A stretch of 64,000 nucleotides of DNA, taken from Eutreptiella sp. 'Long Island Sound 2002'. Taxonomy: Eukaryota; Euglenozoa; Euglenophyceae; Eutreptiales; Eutreptiaceae. This document shows, in pieces, positions 43,591 to 53,934 of this stretch. The notes beneath the pieces were generated by a model that worked only from the letters and a program-made list of their open reading frames with translations, had not been told where the DNA came from and searched no databases. Within the stretch, counting starts at the first letter, position 1. Each line of letters begins with the position of its first letter. The DNA lies in the NCBI GenBank assembly GCA_964036045.1, contig OZ038383.1:41872354-41936353 (forward strand). The letters are read 5' to 3'. Both the position numbers and the translations under genes were made by a program.

Positions 43591-45287
43591 ACCCACACAG
43601 GCCAGGCTGACCTCCACTGACCAACCGCGGCACCACGCGAGACCACGGCACACCGCACCACAGCGCGCCACAGAGCAACGCACCACAGCACGACGCGACG
43701 CGACGCGGCACAGAGCGGCACAACAAGACACAACTGACCCTAACCTGAGGGACTAACCGAAGCCAGCCACCGCACACCCGGGAAGGCGCCGCGCCACCAC
43801 GCCACACACCAGCACCACAGGCCACACACGGGGCCACAGTGCGCCAGGCGACAACAGTGACGGACCACCCAGAAGATTACAGCCGGCACCGCAGAGGGGT
43901 AAGGACACGAACAACCCCAGCCCCCTAACCCAAAACCACAAGCAGCCGCCTGGCGCAGCCGCCCAGCCGGCAGAGCCAGGACCTAACCCAGCAAGAAGGG
44001 GCGCCGAGCCCACCGTGTACAAGGCCCACCCGACCCATGGGGCCGGAACATGGCCACACAGAACGCAATTGAAGACAGCAGCCCGGAAGACAACACTGAA
44101 TGCAGGCCAGTGCGTGCGCCAGCCCAGGGAAGGCAGAGGGAGGAACAGGCAAGCCCCCCCCCCCCCAAAAAAAAAAGGAGGGGGGAAGGGGAAAAGGCAC
44201 GAAAACAGCACACAGCCGCCCAACCAACCGCCAACACCACCACAGGCGGCCAGGCCCCCCCCCCAGGAAAAAAAAAAAAAAAAAAGGGGACCCCGCAGAG
44301 GCACAGGGGGACCACCCACCCAAAACCGGCAACACCAAGCCAGTAACAGCGGACCACGGGGAAAAGGGACACGGAAAAAAAAAAAAAAGAGAGCCACCAG
44401 CCCAGCCCGAAAGAAAGGGGATGGAGGGACAGGGACCACAAAGCCCGGGAAAAAAAAAAAAAAAAGGAAAGGAAAAACCAAAGCGCAAAAAAAAAAAAAC
44501 ACACCCCGACAACCCAGCCAAGACGGACTGGGCACAGGCGAGACCCGGGCCCAGCACACACGCCCACACCGCGCGCCGGAACCGGAAACGGCGGGGGGCA
44601 AGCGGGGCGCCCACGAAACCACACATGTCCCAAAAGCAGGCCGAAACCGAAGCCCAACCACGAACACCACAAACAGCCGACACTAGAGGGACAACACCAC
44701 AAATCGTGCCCAAAAACACCCACCCAAGACCCCAGCCAGGACTGACGGGGTTAACAAAACCCGCACCCAACCGCCAACCGGACCCAAACACAAACACCAC
44801 ACAACAGTAGGAAACCCAGTGCTCACAGCCCGGGCACTGAGGCAGCCCGTGCCATGCAGGTGACCCGGCCAAACGAGATCCGGAGCCCGGGGGTAAGGCT
44901 GCATCCTAAGGCCTGCGCTGCTTTGGGACTCGAGGCGGAGCGTGCGACACCCAAGCGCCTCGGAACCCTAGTACCAAGAACGTGCATGCACGCCTTGGGA
45001 ACGGGATACGCCTGGAAGTCCGGTGAACCCCTAGGGTTCCGCCCAAAGGAGGGGACGTGCGCAAGCACGGGGGCACACCCTCCCGGCGAGACAAGCATGT
45101 CACGCTGGCGGCGAACAGCCCTCCCGGCGTAGCCCGGGGCCGCTTTGTTGGGGGCCAACAGTCAGGTCTAGCAGGAAGTAAGCCGCCTCCCCTCTTCACG
45201 CGCGAAGCCTCTTCCTGTTCGTCACAGGGGCGACGCCAGGGGGAACCATGGGGCGCCTCTCCAAGACCGAGTGCACCTACCTACCAA
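43591..45287. other. Low-complexity GC-rich sequence with A-runs, no gene
   Basis: 43600-43740 is a GCACCACG-type low-complexity stretch. Between 44160 and 44500 five A-runs of 9-18 bases alternate with GGGG and CCCC runs; on the minus strand they read as Phe-rich open frames of no merit. 44830-45287 is more complex but matches nothing known to me. T-poor composition keeps many frames open by chance. Confidence 0.5.
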
Positions 45288-45297
45288 CCTCCTCTCC

Positions 45298-46336
45298 CGC
45301 GAGCCGGATCCACAAGGGGCCGGGCAAAGGGCCCGGCCAAATACGCGGAACCCGCGGCCGGGCCGATAACCACAAGAATGTTAACGAACCACCGGCCAGA
45401 GTATTACCGTCCAGGGCGAGCATCCGGGGATAAGTGCACCGCGGGGACCAGCGCGCACCTCCTCCGGGGAGTTGAGCGCCTGGGACGCGTAAGGTTATGA
45501 CACGTATAACCTATGCGAATGGTACGAGGGGCACAGTCCCCGCAGACAGTTAACAGCGTCCATGAGAGGGAGGGGGGCTGCAACACTGCCCGGTACTCCT
45601 GTCCTCCACAACCCTAGCTGGGGCATGCGGGGGGCCACAAGCTCACCACACGGGGCCGCGCCGACCCCCCTGCCAACGGGCACGGGTGTGTTACGCCGAG
45701 CCCAACCCGCCACGTCGGACGGAGCGTCCCGACACCACAGCACAAGCCGAACCACCCTAACCATCCTAGCCACCACACCCAGCACCGTGACACAGAAACG
45801 CCACCCGAATGACCCGCAACGCACGACACGAGAAGGCGCACGGCAGACAGACAGGCGCGAGCACGAGCACAGCACCACCGAGCCGGAACAACACCCTGGG
45901 GCTCCCATGGGGAGCACAGGGACACACCGAGGGGGACCGGCGGGGCCTTGCCACCGACGGGGGGTGTACATATGAGTGGCATAAGCCAAACTGGAAGTAC
46001 GGCTACGGAGCACCACGGAATACCGGGTAATGGATTGTGCATGCAACACTGCCAGGGAGGGGCAGGGAACAGGGCACCGACAGGGGAAAATTTTTTTTAC
46101 AGCGGTCCCACCACCTGTCATGGCTTTTCTCCCCCGCGGCGGGCGGGCGGCGCACAGTACAAACGTACCGTGCCGGCCCCACACACCTGGAACCGACCAA
46201 CATTGCAAGAAGCGGAACACCTGCACACAACAAATCCAACTGCGCGAACGCCCGCTGCGACGACAAGGAACAAACGCCGAACAAACCAACCAAGAGGCGA
46301 CTAACACGACCACACACCGCCAGAACCACTACAGCT
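45298..46336 (+). repeat. Continuation of locus copy 1, no gene recognised
   Basis: This corresponds to 62338-63375 in copy 2 with scattered substitutions. It contains AATTTTTTTTACAG at 46090, a polypyrimidine/AG that could act as a 3' splice site, but no coding match follows. Both copies lack a conserved long frame. Confidence 0.6.
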
Positions 46337-47300
46337 GACGCAACGTGACCGTGAACAGACCGCGCGCACAACGACCAGCGCCAAGCTGGCCGGGCGTGCA
46401 TGGGCTGGTGCGAGAGCGACCTCCAACGAGCTAGCGACACCGTGGCGAGCCGCGCCCCCCGACCACCATGGCCACAAACACAGAGGAACACTGTGACTCT
46501 ACCGCTGCGGACGTGGCCCACGAACGTTCACAAACTACACTACACCAAACTTGTACAAACCAAGACGCAACAAACCGACGCAGACACAAACGTGCTGGCT
46601 AAACGGGCAGGATTCGACGATAAGACCACCGGCAGCAGCGCAACGGAACCCACACGAACCCAGCCGACCATGAGACGGCCAGGACAACCGCGCACCAACC
46701 ACACCACAGCTGCAGCCACCACTTGATCGTAAACAGACCACACGCAAGCTGGCCAACGCCGAACCAGCCAGGCGTGCACGGGTCGAGACGGAAACGGCGC
46801 CTAACAGGTTGGCAACACCGTGGTGCGCCACGCCCACCGACGACGGTACCCACAAACACAGCAGAACACCGCAACGCTGCCAATACAAACGCGACCAACC
46901 AACGGTAACAAACTACACAACACTACACTTGGACAAACCACGACGCCACTGACCAGCACCGACACGGACATGCCGCCTGCATAAACAACATGCGGCGGAA
47001 CGACCACCGGCAGCAGCGCAATGGAACCCACGCAAACAAAGCCGACCATGAGGCGGCCAAGACGACCGCGAACCAACAACACCGCAGCTGCAGCCGCCAC
47101 TTGACCGTAAACAGACCACACGCAAGCCGGCCAACACCAAACCAGCCAGGCGTGCACGGATCGAAACGGGAACGGCGTCCAAAGGGTTGGTGACACCGCG
47201 GTGCGCCGCGCCCGCCGACGGCCATGCCCACGAACAAAACTTGGCTCTACCATCACGCAACTGACCAACCTACATTAACAAACTACACCGCAACCGTACC
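46337..47300 (+). repeat. 378-base tandem repeat, about 2.5 units
   Basis: Anchors GT(A/G)AACAGACC(A/G)C(A/G)CGCA at 46351, 46729 and 47107 give a period of 378. Shared blocks include CGTGCA(C/T)GG, GGTTGG(C/T)(A/G)ACACC and CACAGCTGCAGCC. The array is also in copy 2 (63390, 63768), where the window ends within it. Confidence 0.8.
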
Positions 47301-47880
47301 ATACGACCGATCAACCGGCCACAACGATCTACTTCGAACCCCCGGCCCCCCGGGAGAGCGCAACCTCGACCGAGTCAGGAGGTGTGAGTGTGCGCCACGG
47401 CATGCGAGTCCCGTAGCACGTGCTTCTTCAAGTCGCCTCACACCTACTGAAAACCAACCCAGGTGGGGGTGCCTGCAGGACAGGGCCTTTGGCCTGGCTC
47501 CCGGCCCCTGTGCCCCAGAGTCTGGAGGTTGATTAGGATGTGCGGTGGGACCCTCCCCCACGTATCATCCGCCCGAAGGAGAGGAATGTGAGACTTCGGT
47601 CGAACATGGGTTACCTCTCTGGGCATAACCCGCTGTAGGGTACTGCTCGCGGCGACCGCGCCCTTCCCCCATGTGGGGGAGCCGCTTTGAGGGGGCACGT
47701 GCAGTAGGGCCGTGGGTGGGTGAGCAAAAACCCCTTGGTAAGTCCCCCCTGCGGGGCAACCCCAGTCCCGAGTCGACCTACCTACCTACCTACCTGTGGT
47801 GGTTTTTCACCGTGCCAGGATAGCATACGGTCACCTAGGCTTTTAGGGGGGGAAAAACTCCCAGAATACTCCTCAAATGC
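47301..47880. other. Unique stretch without recognised gene
   Basis: Mixed composition. A CTAC tetranucleotide run lies at about 47780-47793, and TTTTTCACCGTGCCAG could be a splice acceptor. No protein or RNA gene is recognised. Confidence 0.45.
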
Positions 47881-48550
47881 TCTTTTTGAACCCCATGCGG
47901 TAGATTGTATTGGACTTCGGCCCTAAACACTTGATCCGTAGATTTCACGACTATTGCTGATAGTTTCTTCCCGCTTGCTGCCGCAAATGTCACTTTTTTT
48001 GACACCAATGATGTTGACATGCAACTTAACCTGCATTTTGCTGGTCAACCTGCTGGCCGCATGCTTTGATGTCTGTGATCTACATACTTCGTTACGTATG
48101 GAAGTCCTTGTGTTCATCCATAACCCAAAGGTACTTTTCTCCTATTTCGTGCAGCAAAGACCTTCAGGTAGCTTTTAGGTACCCAGGACACGATGAGATG
48201 CATCTTTTCATGCATATTGCATGACAATTAACATCTCATTACCATGCTTTCATTGCTGGCGCATAAAGCACTGCCAGAGTCCCTAGATTGCATGGGGAGG
48301 CCCGGCTGTCCACCTGTGTCATCAGGATGGCAGATTCCGTAGATAACATACATGAGTAGCATGTGTATTGACTTGAGGAACAAGTTAACGCGCATCAATC
48401 GCAATGACGCGTCCGCCAGCGCCTGGAGGGGTGTCACAGCTGATCTGTGAATGAAAGAACTAACAGGTATTTCCCAAATTTCTAATGAAAGAAAAAGTGT
48501 CTGCAAATGACTACATCTTTCGTAGTGTATAATTGTTGGTTTTTTTTTCA

Positions 48551-49526
48551 GATTCGCTGTGTATCGTGCATCGTGCAGGTTAACTCGCGTGTCGGTGCAA
48601 ATGGCCTAATTCACTCAGAAACCACGCCAAAAAGGGGCAAGAAGGAGCGATCCGTCGAGCATGACGCTTCCTCTGAGGTATGCAATAACTGACGGCGACA
48701 AGAAATGCATCGGCGTTGTGTGTCCACCTTTCATGAGTTCTGCTTGCCACTTATCATGTACTGTGCGGCTCAACATGCGTGTCAATAGCCGGAGTCACGA
48801 GCGGTTGATGCAGAGAAGTCCGAGCGGCAGGACAGTTCAAGCCGTGCTCCAGACGACTTTGTTGCGGTTTTGTGTGCTTTTATAATGTAGTAAAGCACTG
48901 TGTGGCGCGTTCGCCGTTTTGAGGTGCCAGTTATCGCTTTTTTTGCGTGTTACAATGCGTCTCATGTTCGAACTCATTACTCATGCGCGGTTGGACAGCA
49001 GTCTTCTTGCCAGGACAGATCAAGCAGTGCTGCAGACGACCTTCCTGAGGTCTTGTGTGCTTTTATGTTGCAGTAAAGCACTCTGTGTTGTGTTCGCTGT
49101 TGGTGACGTGCCAGTTATCGCGTTTTTGGCGTTTCATGATGCGTCACATGTTCGAACTCATTACTCATGCGCGGTTGGTGCTATTCAGCAGTCTTCTTGC
49201 CTGCTGTCTCAAAGTGCCGCCGTGAATGCACCATCAGAGCCTTCGGAACCCTCGCAAGATAATGCAGATCTGGACGATGGGGATGTGGATTCAGAAAGTG
49301 AAGACCAGGCAGAAGAAGAGGAGTCTGATTCTGATCAGTCGCAGGAAGAAGAACTGAGTTCAGCAGATGTGCACCTTGCAGATGCCGCAAAAGCTGCTAT
49401 TACTCTTCAAGAGGGTGCAGTGTTGGGGAGTCTTCGCAAGCAAAAAGGAGAGAAGTGGATACAAGAGGCGGGTGATGCCTTTGCAGTACTCGATGGCCAG
49501 CCATCTTCCTCTCTTCGCAGTTATCT
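48551..49526 (+). other. Candidate host-gene exons (acidic protein) in AT-rich DNA
   Basis: A T-run plus CAG at 48540-48550 is followed by an open stretch ending SETTPKRGKKERSVEHDASSE and GAG/GTATGC (about 48681), which resembles an exon with both splice sites. A second open stretch (about 49190-49520) codes APSEPSEPSQDNADLDDGDV and DQAEEEESDSDQSQEEELSS, then a non-repetitive tail GAVLGSLRKQKGEKWIQEAG. The acidic run suggests a nuclear or chromatin-type protein, family not recognised. The frame runs straight into the RNase H fragment at 49527, so the gene is truncated by the duplication or insertion junction. Exon limits are guesses. Confidence 0.35.
48740..49201 (+). repeat. 183-base tandem repeats
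   Basis: TCAAGC(C/A)GTGCT(C/G)CAGACGAC begins units at 48837 and 49020. Each contains CAGTAAAGCACT-like, GTGCCAGTTATCGC and TTCGAACTCATTACTCATGC blocks. A more degenerate third unit precedes (48740-48836). Units end near CAG/GT-like sites, so repeated exon-intron pieces are possible. Confidence 0.7.
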
Positions 49527-50568
49527 GGCTTTAGAGTTGGAAGTGGACACGACAAACCGACTGCACCAACGCTAACTCACGGGGGCTACCATCTTCGGGG
49601 CCTCCTCTCACGGAGAACTAAAGACGCTGGCGATCGTTGTGGACGCCGTCAATGACAACCACCAAGCGCCGCGTGACCAGACGCACCATGTGTGGGTAGT
49701 AGTGGACGCAGCGGTGGACTTCCAAATCGTCCGCATGCTGGCGCGGCAACCCCTGCACAAGGCGACTGACTCTAGCCTCGGCACCCAGGCCCTACACCTC
49801 TGGACAGCCCTGAGGCGCCTCCCCAAACACGTCGTCCTGCATCTCGTCAAACAAGAGTCTCATCGGTATAGCCTCGGCAACGGACACATAGACCTGCACG
49901 CCCACAACCAGCTTGCCGAGCACATGCCGGACGGCGAGGACCCACCGCTACGAGACCACATGCACACACACCTCCAGCACCTGACACCCATCCCACGCCC
50001 CGGGGAACCACCAGCCTGGGTGCCAGACGATCGCATCTATAACGACACGGGGGGGGCATACCACTACCCACAACCCATCCGCACCATGGCGCACATTCGG
50101 GGCAGTCAAGCCGACAGTTCCTTTCTGAGCCGTTTCCAACACGAAATGCGCACCGCATTTTACTTCTCGGCTCTTGACCCATCCCTAATACCGGTGCACC
50201 TGCAGACACGACGTGCCAAGCTCTTGCTCCAGCAGCTACCCCTTCTAGACAGGGTGGCACGCTGGTATGCCCGGCGAGGTATAGACGTACCCCCGGAATA
50301 CACCATATGCCCCTGCCATCTCCAACAGCCAGAAACATTGGAACACTTCAAACGCTGCCCATTAGCCCAAGGGGACAACCACCTGGCCACGTGGGCACCG
50401 GAGAACACCACCACGCAACACGCCGGATCGGGCCCGGCCACGCCACCGGCAAATGAGGTTCGACGCCTGATGCGGCAGCCGGAAATCAAGGAGGCAGTGC
50501 TCAGAGGAGCGGTGCCACTCCAGCTTTACAGGGTCGTCGCCGACCACGCCCCAGAACCCCAGCTATGA
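49527..50568 (+). pseudogene. RNase H and zinc knuckle of LINE 1, copy 2, 5'-truncated
   Basis: It begins after the first RNase H Asp; an early TAA (49573-49575) replaces a His codon, and the frame then reads to 50566-50568. GASSHGEL, VVVDAAVD, VKQESHRYSLGNGHID and CPCHLQQPETLEHFKRCP are kept. Lacking RT and the first catalytic Asp, it cannot be functional. Confidence 0.85.
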
Positions 50569-51499
50569 TTTTGTGGGGCATTCTGCGGCCAAAACCGCAT
50601 TTACGCTACCGCACTGGATCTGAAACGGCCGCGCTGCCAAAAATTTGTCGTTCAAACATGAATTTTTGCAAAATCCATTGCTTGAATACATTTGATTCCT
50701 TGGCACAAAAGTGTGGATGTGTCAGAACATTACAATGCTGTGGTTGAATCTAAAGATGCCTGCCAAAAGTCGTTTTGATATTGTGGTTCTGCTGTTTTTG
50801 TGCAGCTCAGCTGTAGTGCAGATCGATCCGGACATTTCCGGCTATTGACGGCTAAATTTTGACACAACATTTCTGACTAACGCTAAGTACTGATTGCCTT
50901 CGTTTTGCGTTGCTTGCAAACACAACGTTGAACTGGTGAGAACTGTTGAGAACTGAGGTCCCTGGGACTTGATTTGTGTTGCTGGTAAAGGTTTCGGAAC
51001 AGTTGACAGTTGACGTGCTGTGCACTTGCTTGTGTTGTGCCTTCTTTGCCCGGTCTTGGCTCTGTGAGTTTACTATTTGCCTGATTTGTTGCAAAGCCTG
51101 TTCTGCAACCCTTGACTCTCCCTGAAAAGGGATCTCCTGTGGTGCAAAAGTACCCATTCCAACGGTCAGGCTTTGTAGCTCATCTTTGGCAAATAGTCTC
51201 AAACTTGCAGGCACGGGCCCTTTGCACCGCACAATGCTCAAAAGAACTAGGCTTCACAAAGGTTGGCAGGTGTTTGAAATGACAATGAGAACTGAGGTGT
51301 GTGGTTAACTGAGAAGTCAGTTTGAACTGGTCCCACCCTACGATGCTCAAAAGAACTTTGCTTCACAAAGGTTGGCACAGGTTTTTGAAGTGACTTTGAG
51401 AACTGAGGTGTGCAGGTAACTCAGAACTCGGCTTGAACTGGTTGCAGCGTACGAGGCTCCAAAGAACTTCGCTTCACAAAGGTTGCCACAGGCTTTCAG
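50569..51499 (+). other. Intron-like AT-rich block, copy 2
   Basis: Same length and ends as 8394-9324, including the three 110-base repeat starts and the CTTTCAG end. The differences are scattered, and several would change residues of the minus-strand open frame (50852-51241), which argues against that frame being a gene. The block was present before the duplication. Confidence 0.6.
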
Positions 51500-51500
51500 G

Positions 51501-52710
51501 GCCACAATACGTCACATGCAGCTCACCGCCGTCAAAAGGGCGGACGCACAGCTACAGCACCGCGTCCAAGTATACACACAGGAAGCACAACAAACATCCC
51601 ACGACTGCCGCACGTACTATAATCTCCTCATCCACTACCAACATGCGCAACCTAGCGACTAGCCACACGCACGGGCCCGCGGCAACAGCCAGGCACCTAC
51701 CGTAGCACCGCCCGGAGCGCGCGCACCCCCTCCCCTGTAGTGGCCCGATCGTCCTGCGAACGACACCTCTCCTCAGGATGCCCGAAGGTGAAGCACCGCA
51801 TCCGGGGCCGGGGAACCCATGCGGGGTCTGCATGGAGGTGAACGACGACGACGGAAACCCCTTTCGCGGGCATGACCTCGGCTGCGGCGGCACGGAGCAG
51901 CCGCACTGGTTCTGCAGCCCGTGCATCGCGAACTTGTGGTCGTGCCCACTCTGCCGGCGACCGCACCGAGTCTGCACGGCTCCGCCGCCGCGCGAAACGC
52001 AAGACGAAGACCTCACACTCCAGACGCTGCGGACTCTGATCCGGCAAAACGTCTGGAACGACGGCGCGAGGGAGGACAGCCACGACGTCGAGTGGTTGGA
52101 CGTCGTCAACGACGGGGACCCAGCGACACCCCCCCCCCCGCCCCCCCTGGAGCGCACCAACCTAGGCGCTGCCAGACCCGGACGCGGACCCCACGGTTTA
52201 CGTTCCCGACCACGAAGACTACAACGACGCGCCACGGGGCAGTCTGCCCCCCATTGGCAACCTGCCCGACAGTTGGGGCTACGTCAGCCCCACAAACCAA
52301 AACAACTACCGCAAGATCATCGTCACCCTCACCACCCGCCTCCCGATCGCCTTCGGCTGGCTGGTGGAGGACGCGGAATGGGCGATGGGCATCGCCCAGG
52401 GCGCCCATGGCGCCGAGTGCGCGGACTTCTTCCACCGCGGCGGGGCCAATACCCCGGGGGCGACCGAGAGGCTGATGGCGGCTTACCTCACGCGGAGGGG
52501 CATCCCCCCTCCACGCAGCCTCGAATCGCTGATACAGCGCACCCTGCAGCCGCACGTCCCGCCACCACAACCGGGCACATACGGCAATGCAGCGGTGGCC
52601 AGGATGATGGCCAGAGGTACCCGGCTGGATGGCTCATCCTACTCCCCCCGGAGAACCACCGCAACCATCACCACCCCCCCACCCCGATCCCGCGCCACGA
52701 CAGCGACTAG
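51501..52710 (+). pseudogene. Helical segment and RING-type protein, copy 2
   Basis: The helical tail of the LINE is at 51501-51662. ATG 51778 starts the RING protein; the finger is intact (NPCGVCMEVNDDDGN, HWFCSPCIANLWSCPLCRR), and the TAG of copy 1 is a Leu codon here (EWLDVVNDGD). A C-run near 52130 differs in length, so the NYRN-like domain (KQNNYRKIIVTLTTRL region, about 52300-52530) lies in another frame. No PLE is present at the site used in copy 1 (about 52566). Confidence 0.65.
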
Positions 52711-53365
52711 GGCCACGAACGTACGGGCCCGAGCGTCGGCCGCGACGTTCTCCACATCCCCCAACCCATCCACCTCCGCCCCCCCCACACCCGCTGCCGA
52801 ACCACACCAACAACACGCCGCTGACGCCACGCGGACTACAGGCGATCCAGCACCATCTAGGGCCGGCACACCACAGAGCCCCTGACAAGAGCGTGCGTCC
52901 AAACGGGCGGCGCAATGACAACCAACACAACACCACGCGGCCACAGGGAGCCGGGGACACCGAGCATCACCTGCCAGGAGCGGAGCCCTACCCAGCCCCA
53001 CGAATACGGGGGCGGTGGGTACCAAGCCCAGGCAGCCCCCCGGTACCGCACACCCGCACAGGGTACCGGCCCCGAGCCCCACAGGGAGCCCGCAACCCCT
53101 AACACCACCCGTCGCGCCTGCGCACGGCCCACGGCCGGCAGCCAGCCAAGCGGCAACAACACAGGCTCACCCGGAACCCCGCCCGCACCATGGCACACCT
53201 GACCGGCCGGCAGCGGACCCAACGTACACGCCGACCGACAACCTCCCCACACGGACACACACTGCTACCCCGACGGACGCCACCGCCGCCCGGCCCTCTG
53301 ACGCCGGGCACCCCCACACCCACGGCCCCACCGGGGGCCTAACCCCCCAGGCTTCGGCAACGTCC
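52568..53365 (+). pseudogene. Proline-rich region, copy 2, first part
   Basis: Equivalent to 16302-17012, with 88 additional bases (after about 52651) that copy 1 lost. One frame ends at TGA 52883-52885; others stay open because of composition. The last 96 bases are the left target duplication of the 4.3-kb insertion. Confidence 0.5.
53270..53365 (+). repeat. Left 96-base target-site duplication
   Basis: CGACGGACGCCACCGCC through CAACGTCCC recurs at 57714-57809 with two differences seen. Copy 1 of the locus has the sequence once (about 16917-17012). Confidence 0.85.
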
Positions 53366-53367
53366 CG

Positions 53368-53934
53368 GACCCGCTGGGGGGGGAGACCCTCCCCCTGGTG
53401 GGGGAAGTGTACGGGTGGTTGTGCTGGGCCAACCAGGGGACCTCCAGGAGGTCACGGAACCGGCCCTTCGATGCCGTGCTCCTCCGGAGGGACGGAGGAA
53501 ACCGAGAGGCACCCCCGGGGGGGTGGGCGGCCCCAGAGGACCACGAGAGGGTCCTCAGGTCAGTGATCCGGGCGGCGTGGCCCGACAGGGAGCCGACGTG
53601 GCCGGCCTTCCTGGAAGGGGGAGCGGTGCTCCGCATCACGGATGCGGACGCCAACAACTGGCTCCCCCGGGCTTTGCGTAGCGCCCTCGCCCACTGGCGC
53701 TACCGCCGGCACAACCCGCCGCCGCCGCAGCCCCACACAAGCGGCGGCGCAGGTGAAGGCCCAGACGGCGGGTACGGGAGAGTTGGGGGGGGGGGATGGG
53801 CCCCCCGACCCACGCCCCCCCCACGGTATGGCACAACGTACGAGGGCGCGCCACCTCCCGCGGGAGGGAGTGCGGAGACAACGAGCGCGGGGAGGAACCT
53901 GCTGCCCCGCAACCCGCTAACCACTGACCCCTAA
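53368..53934 (+). pseudogene. 5'-truncated coding fragment related to the LINE 1 NYRN domain
   Basis: It reads DPLGGETLPLVGEVYGWLCW, then HERVLRSVIRAAWPDREPTW and PAFLEGGAVLRITDADANNW to LPRALRSALAHWRYRR, followed by a Pro/Gly tail and TAA 53932-53934. The WPAFLEGGAV...PRALRSAL pattern parallels WADFFHRGGAM...PRSLKSLIQ of LINE 1 (10244-10370), a weak match made by eye. The function is unknown. Confidence 0.4.

Larger units (their letters stand above)
21518..45297. mobile_element. 23.8-kb insertion with 10-base flanking direct repeats
   Basis: Locus copy 2 reads continuously across CCTCCTCTCC|CGCGAGCC (62328-62345). In copy 1 the left side stops after CCTCCTCTCC (21508-21517) and the right side resumes with CCTCCTCTCC at 45288-45297. 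The segment between is therefore an insertion in copy 1 with a 10-base duplication, or a microhomology deletion in copy 2. No terminal inverted repeat or single transposase is evident, and the block is composite: minisatellite, repeat field, LINE 2 and a PFK remnant. Confidence 0.65.
7352..49526 (+). repeat. Locus copy 1 of a large duplication
   Basis: Sequence from 7352 recurs from 49527 with only scattered substitutions. Equivalences include 8393 with 50568, 9603 with 51778, 16301 with 52567, 20448 with 61268, 21517 with 62337, and 45297 onward with 62337 onward. The copy 2 series lacks the PLE plus one copy of its 585-base repeat and lacks 21518-45297. Copy 1 lacks 53366-57809. If the duplication is tandem, copy 1 ends exactly where copy 2 begins (49526/49527). 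The equivalent of 46966-49526 would then lie beyond the window end and cannot be checked here. Confidence 0.75.

Noticed and set aside
43753-44872. Phe-rich minus-strand open frames
   Set aside because: They arise from A-runs on the + strand and G/C runs; low complexity with no domain.
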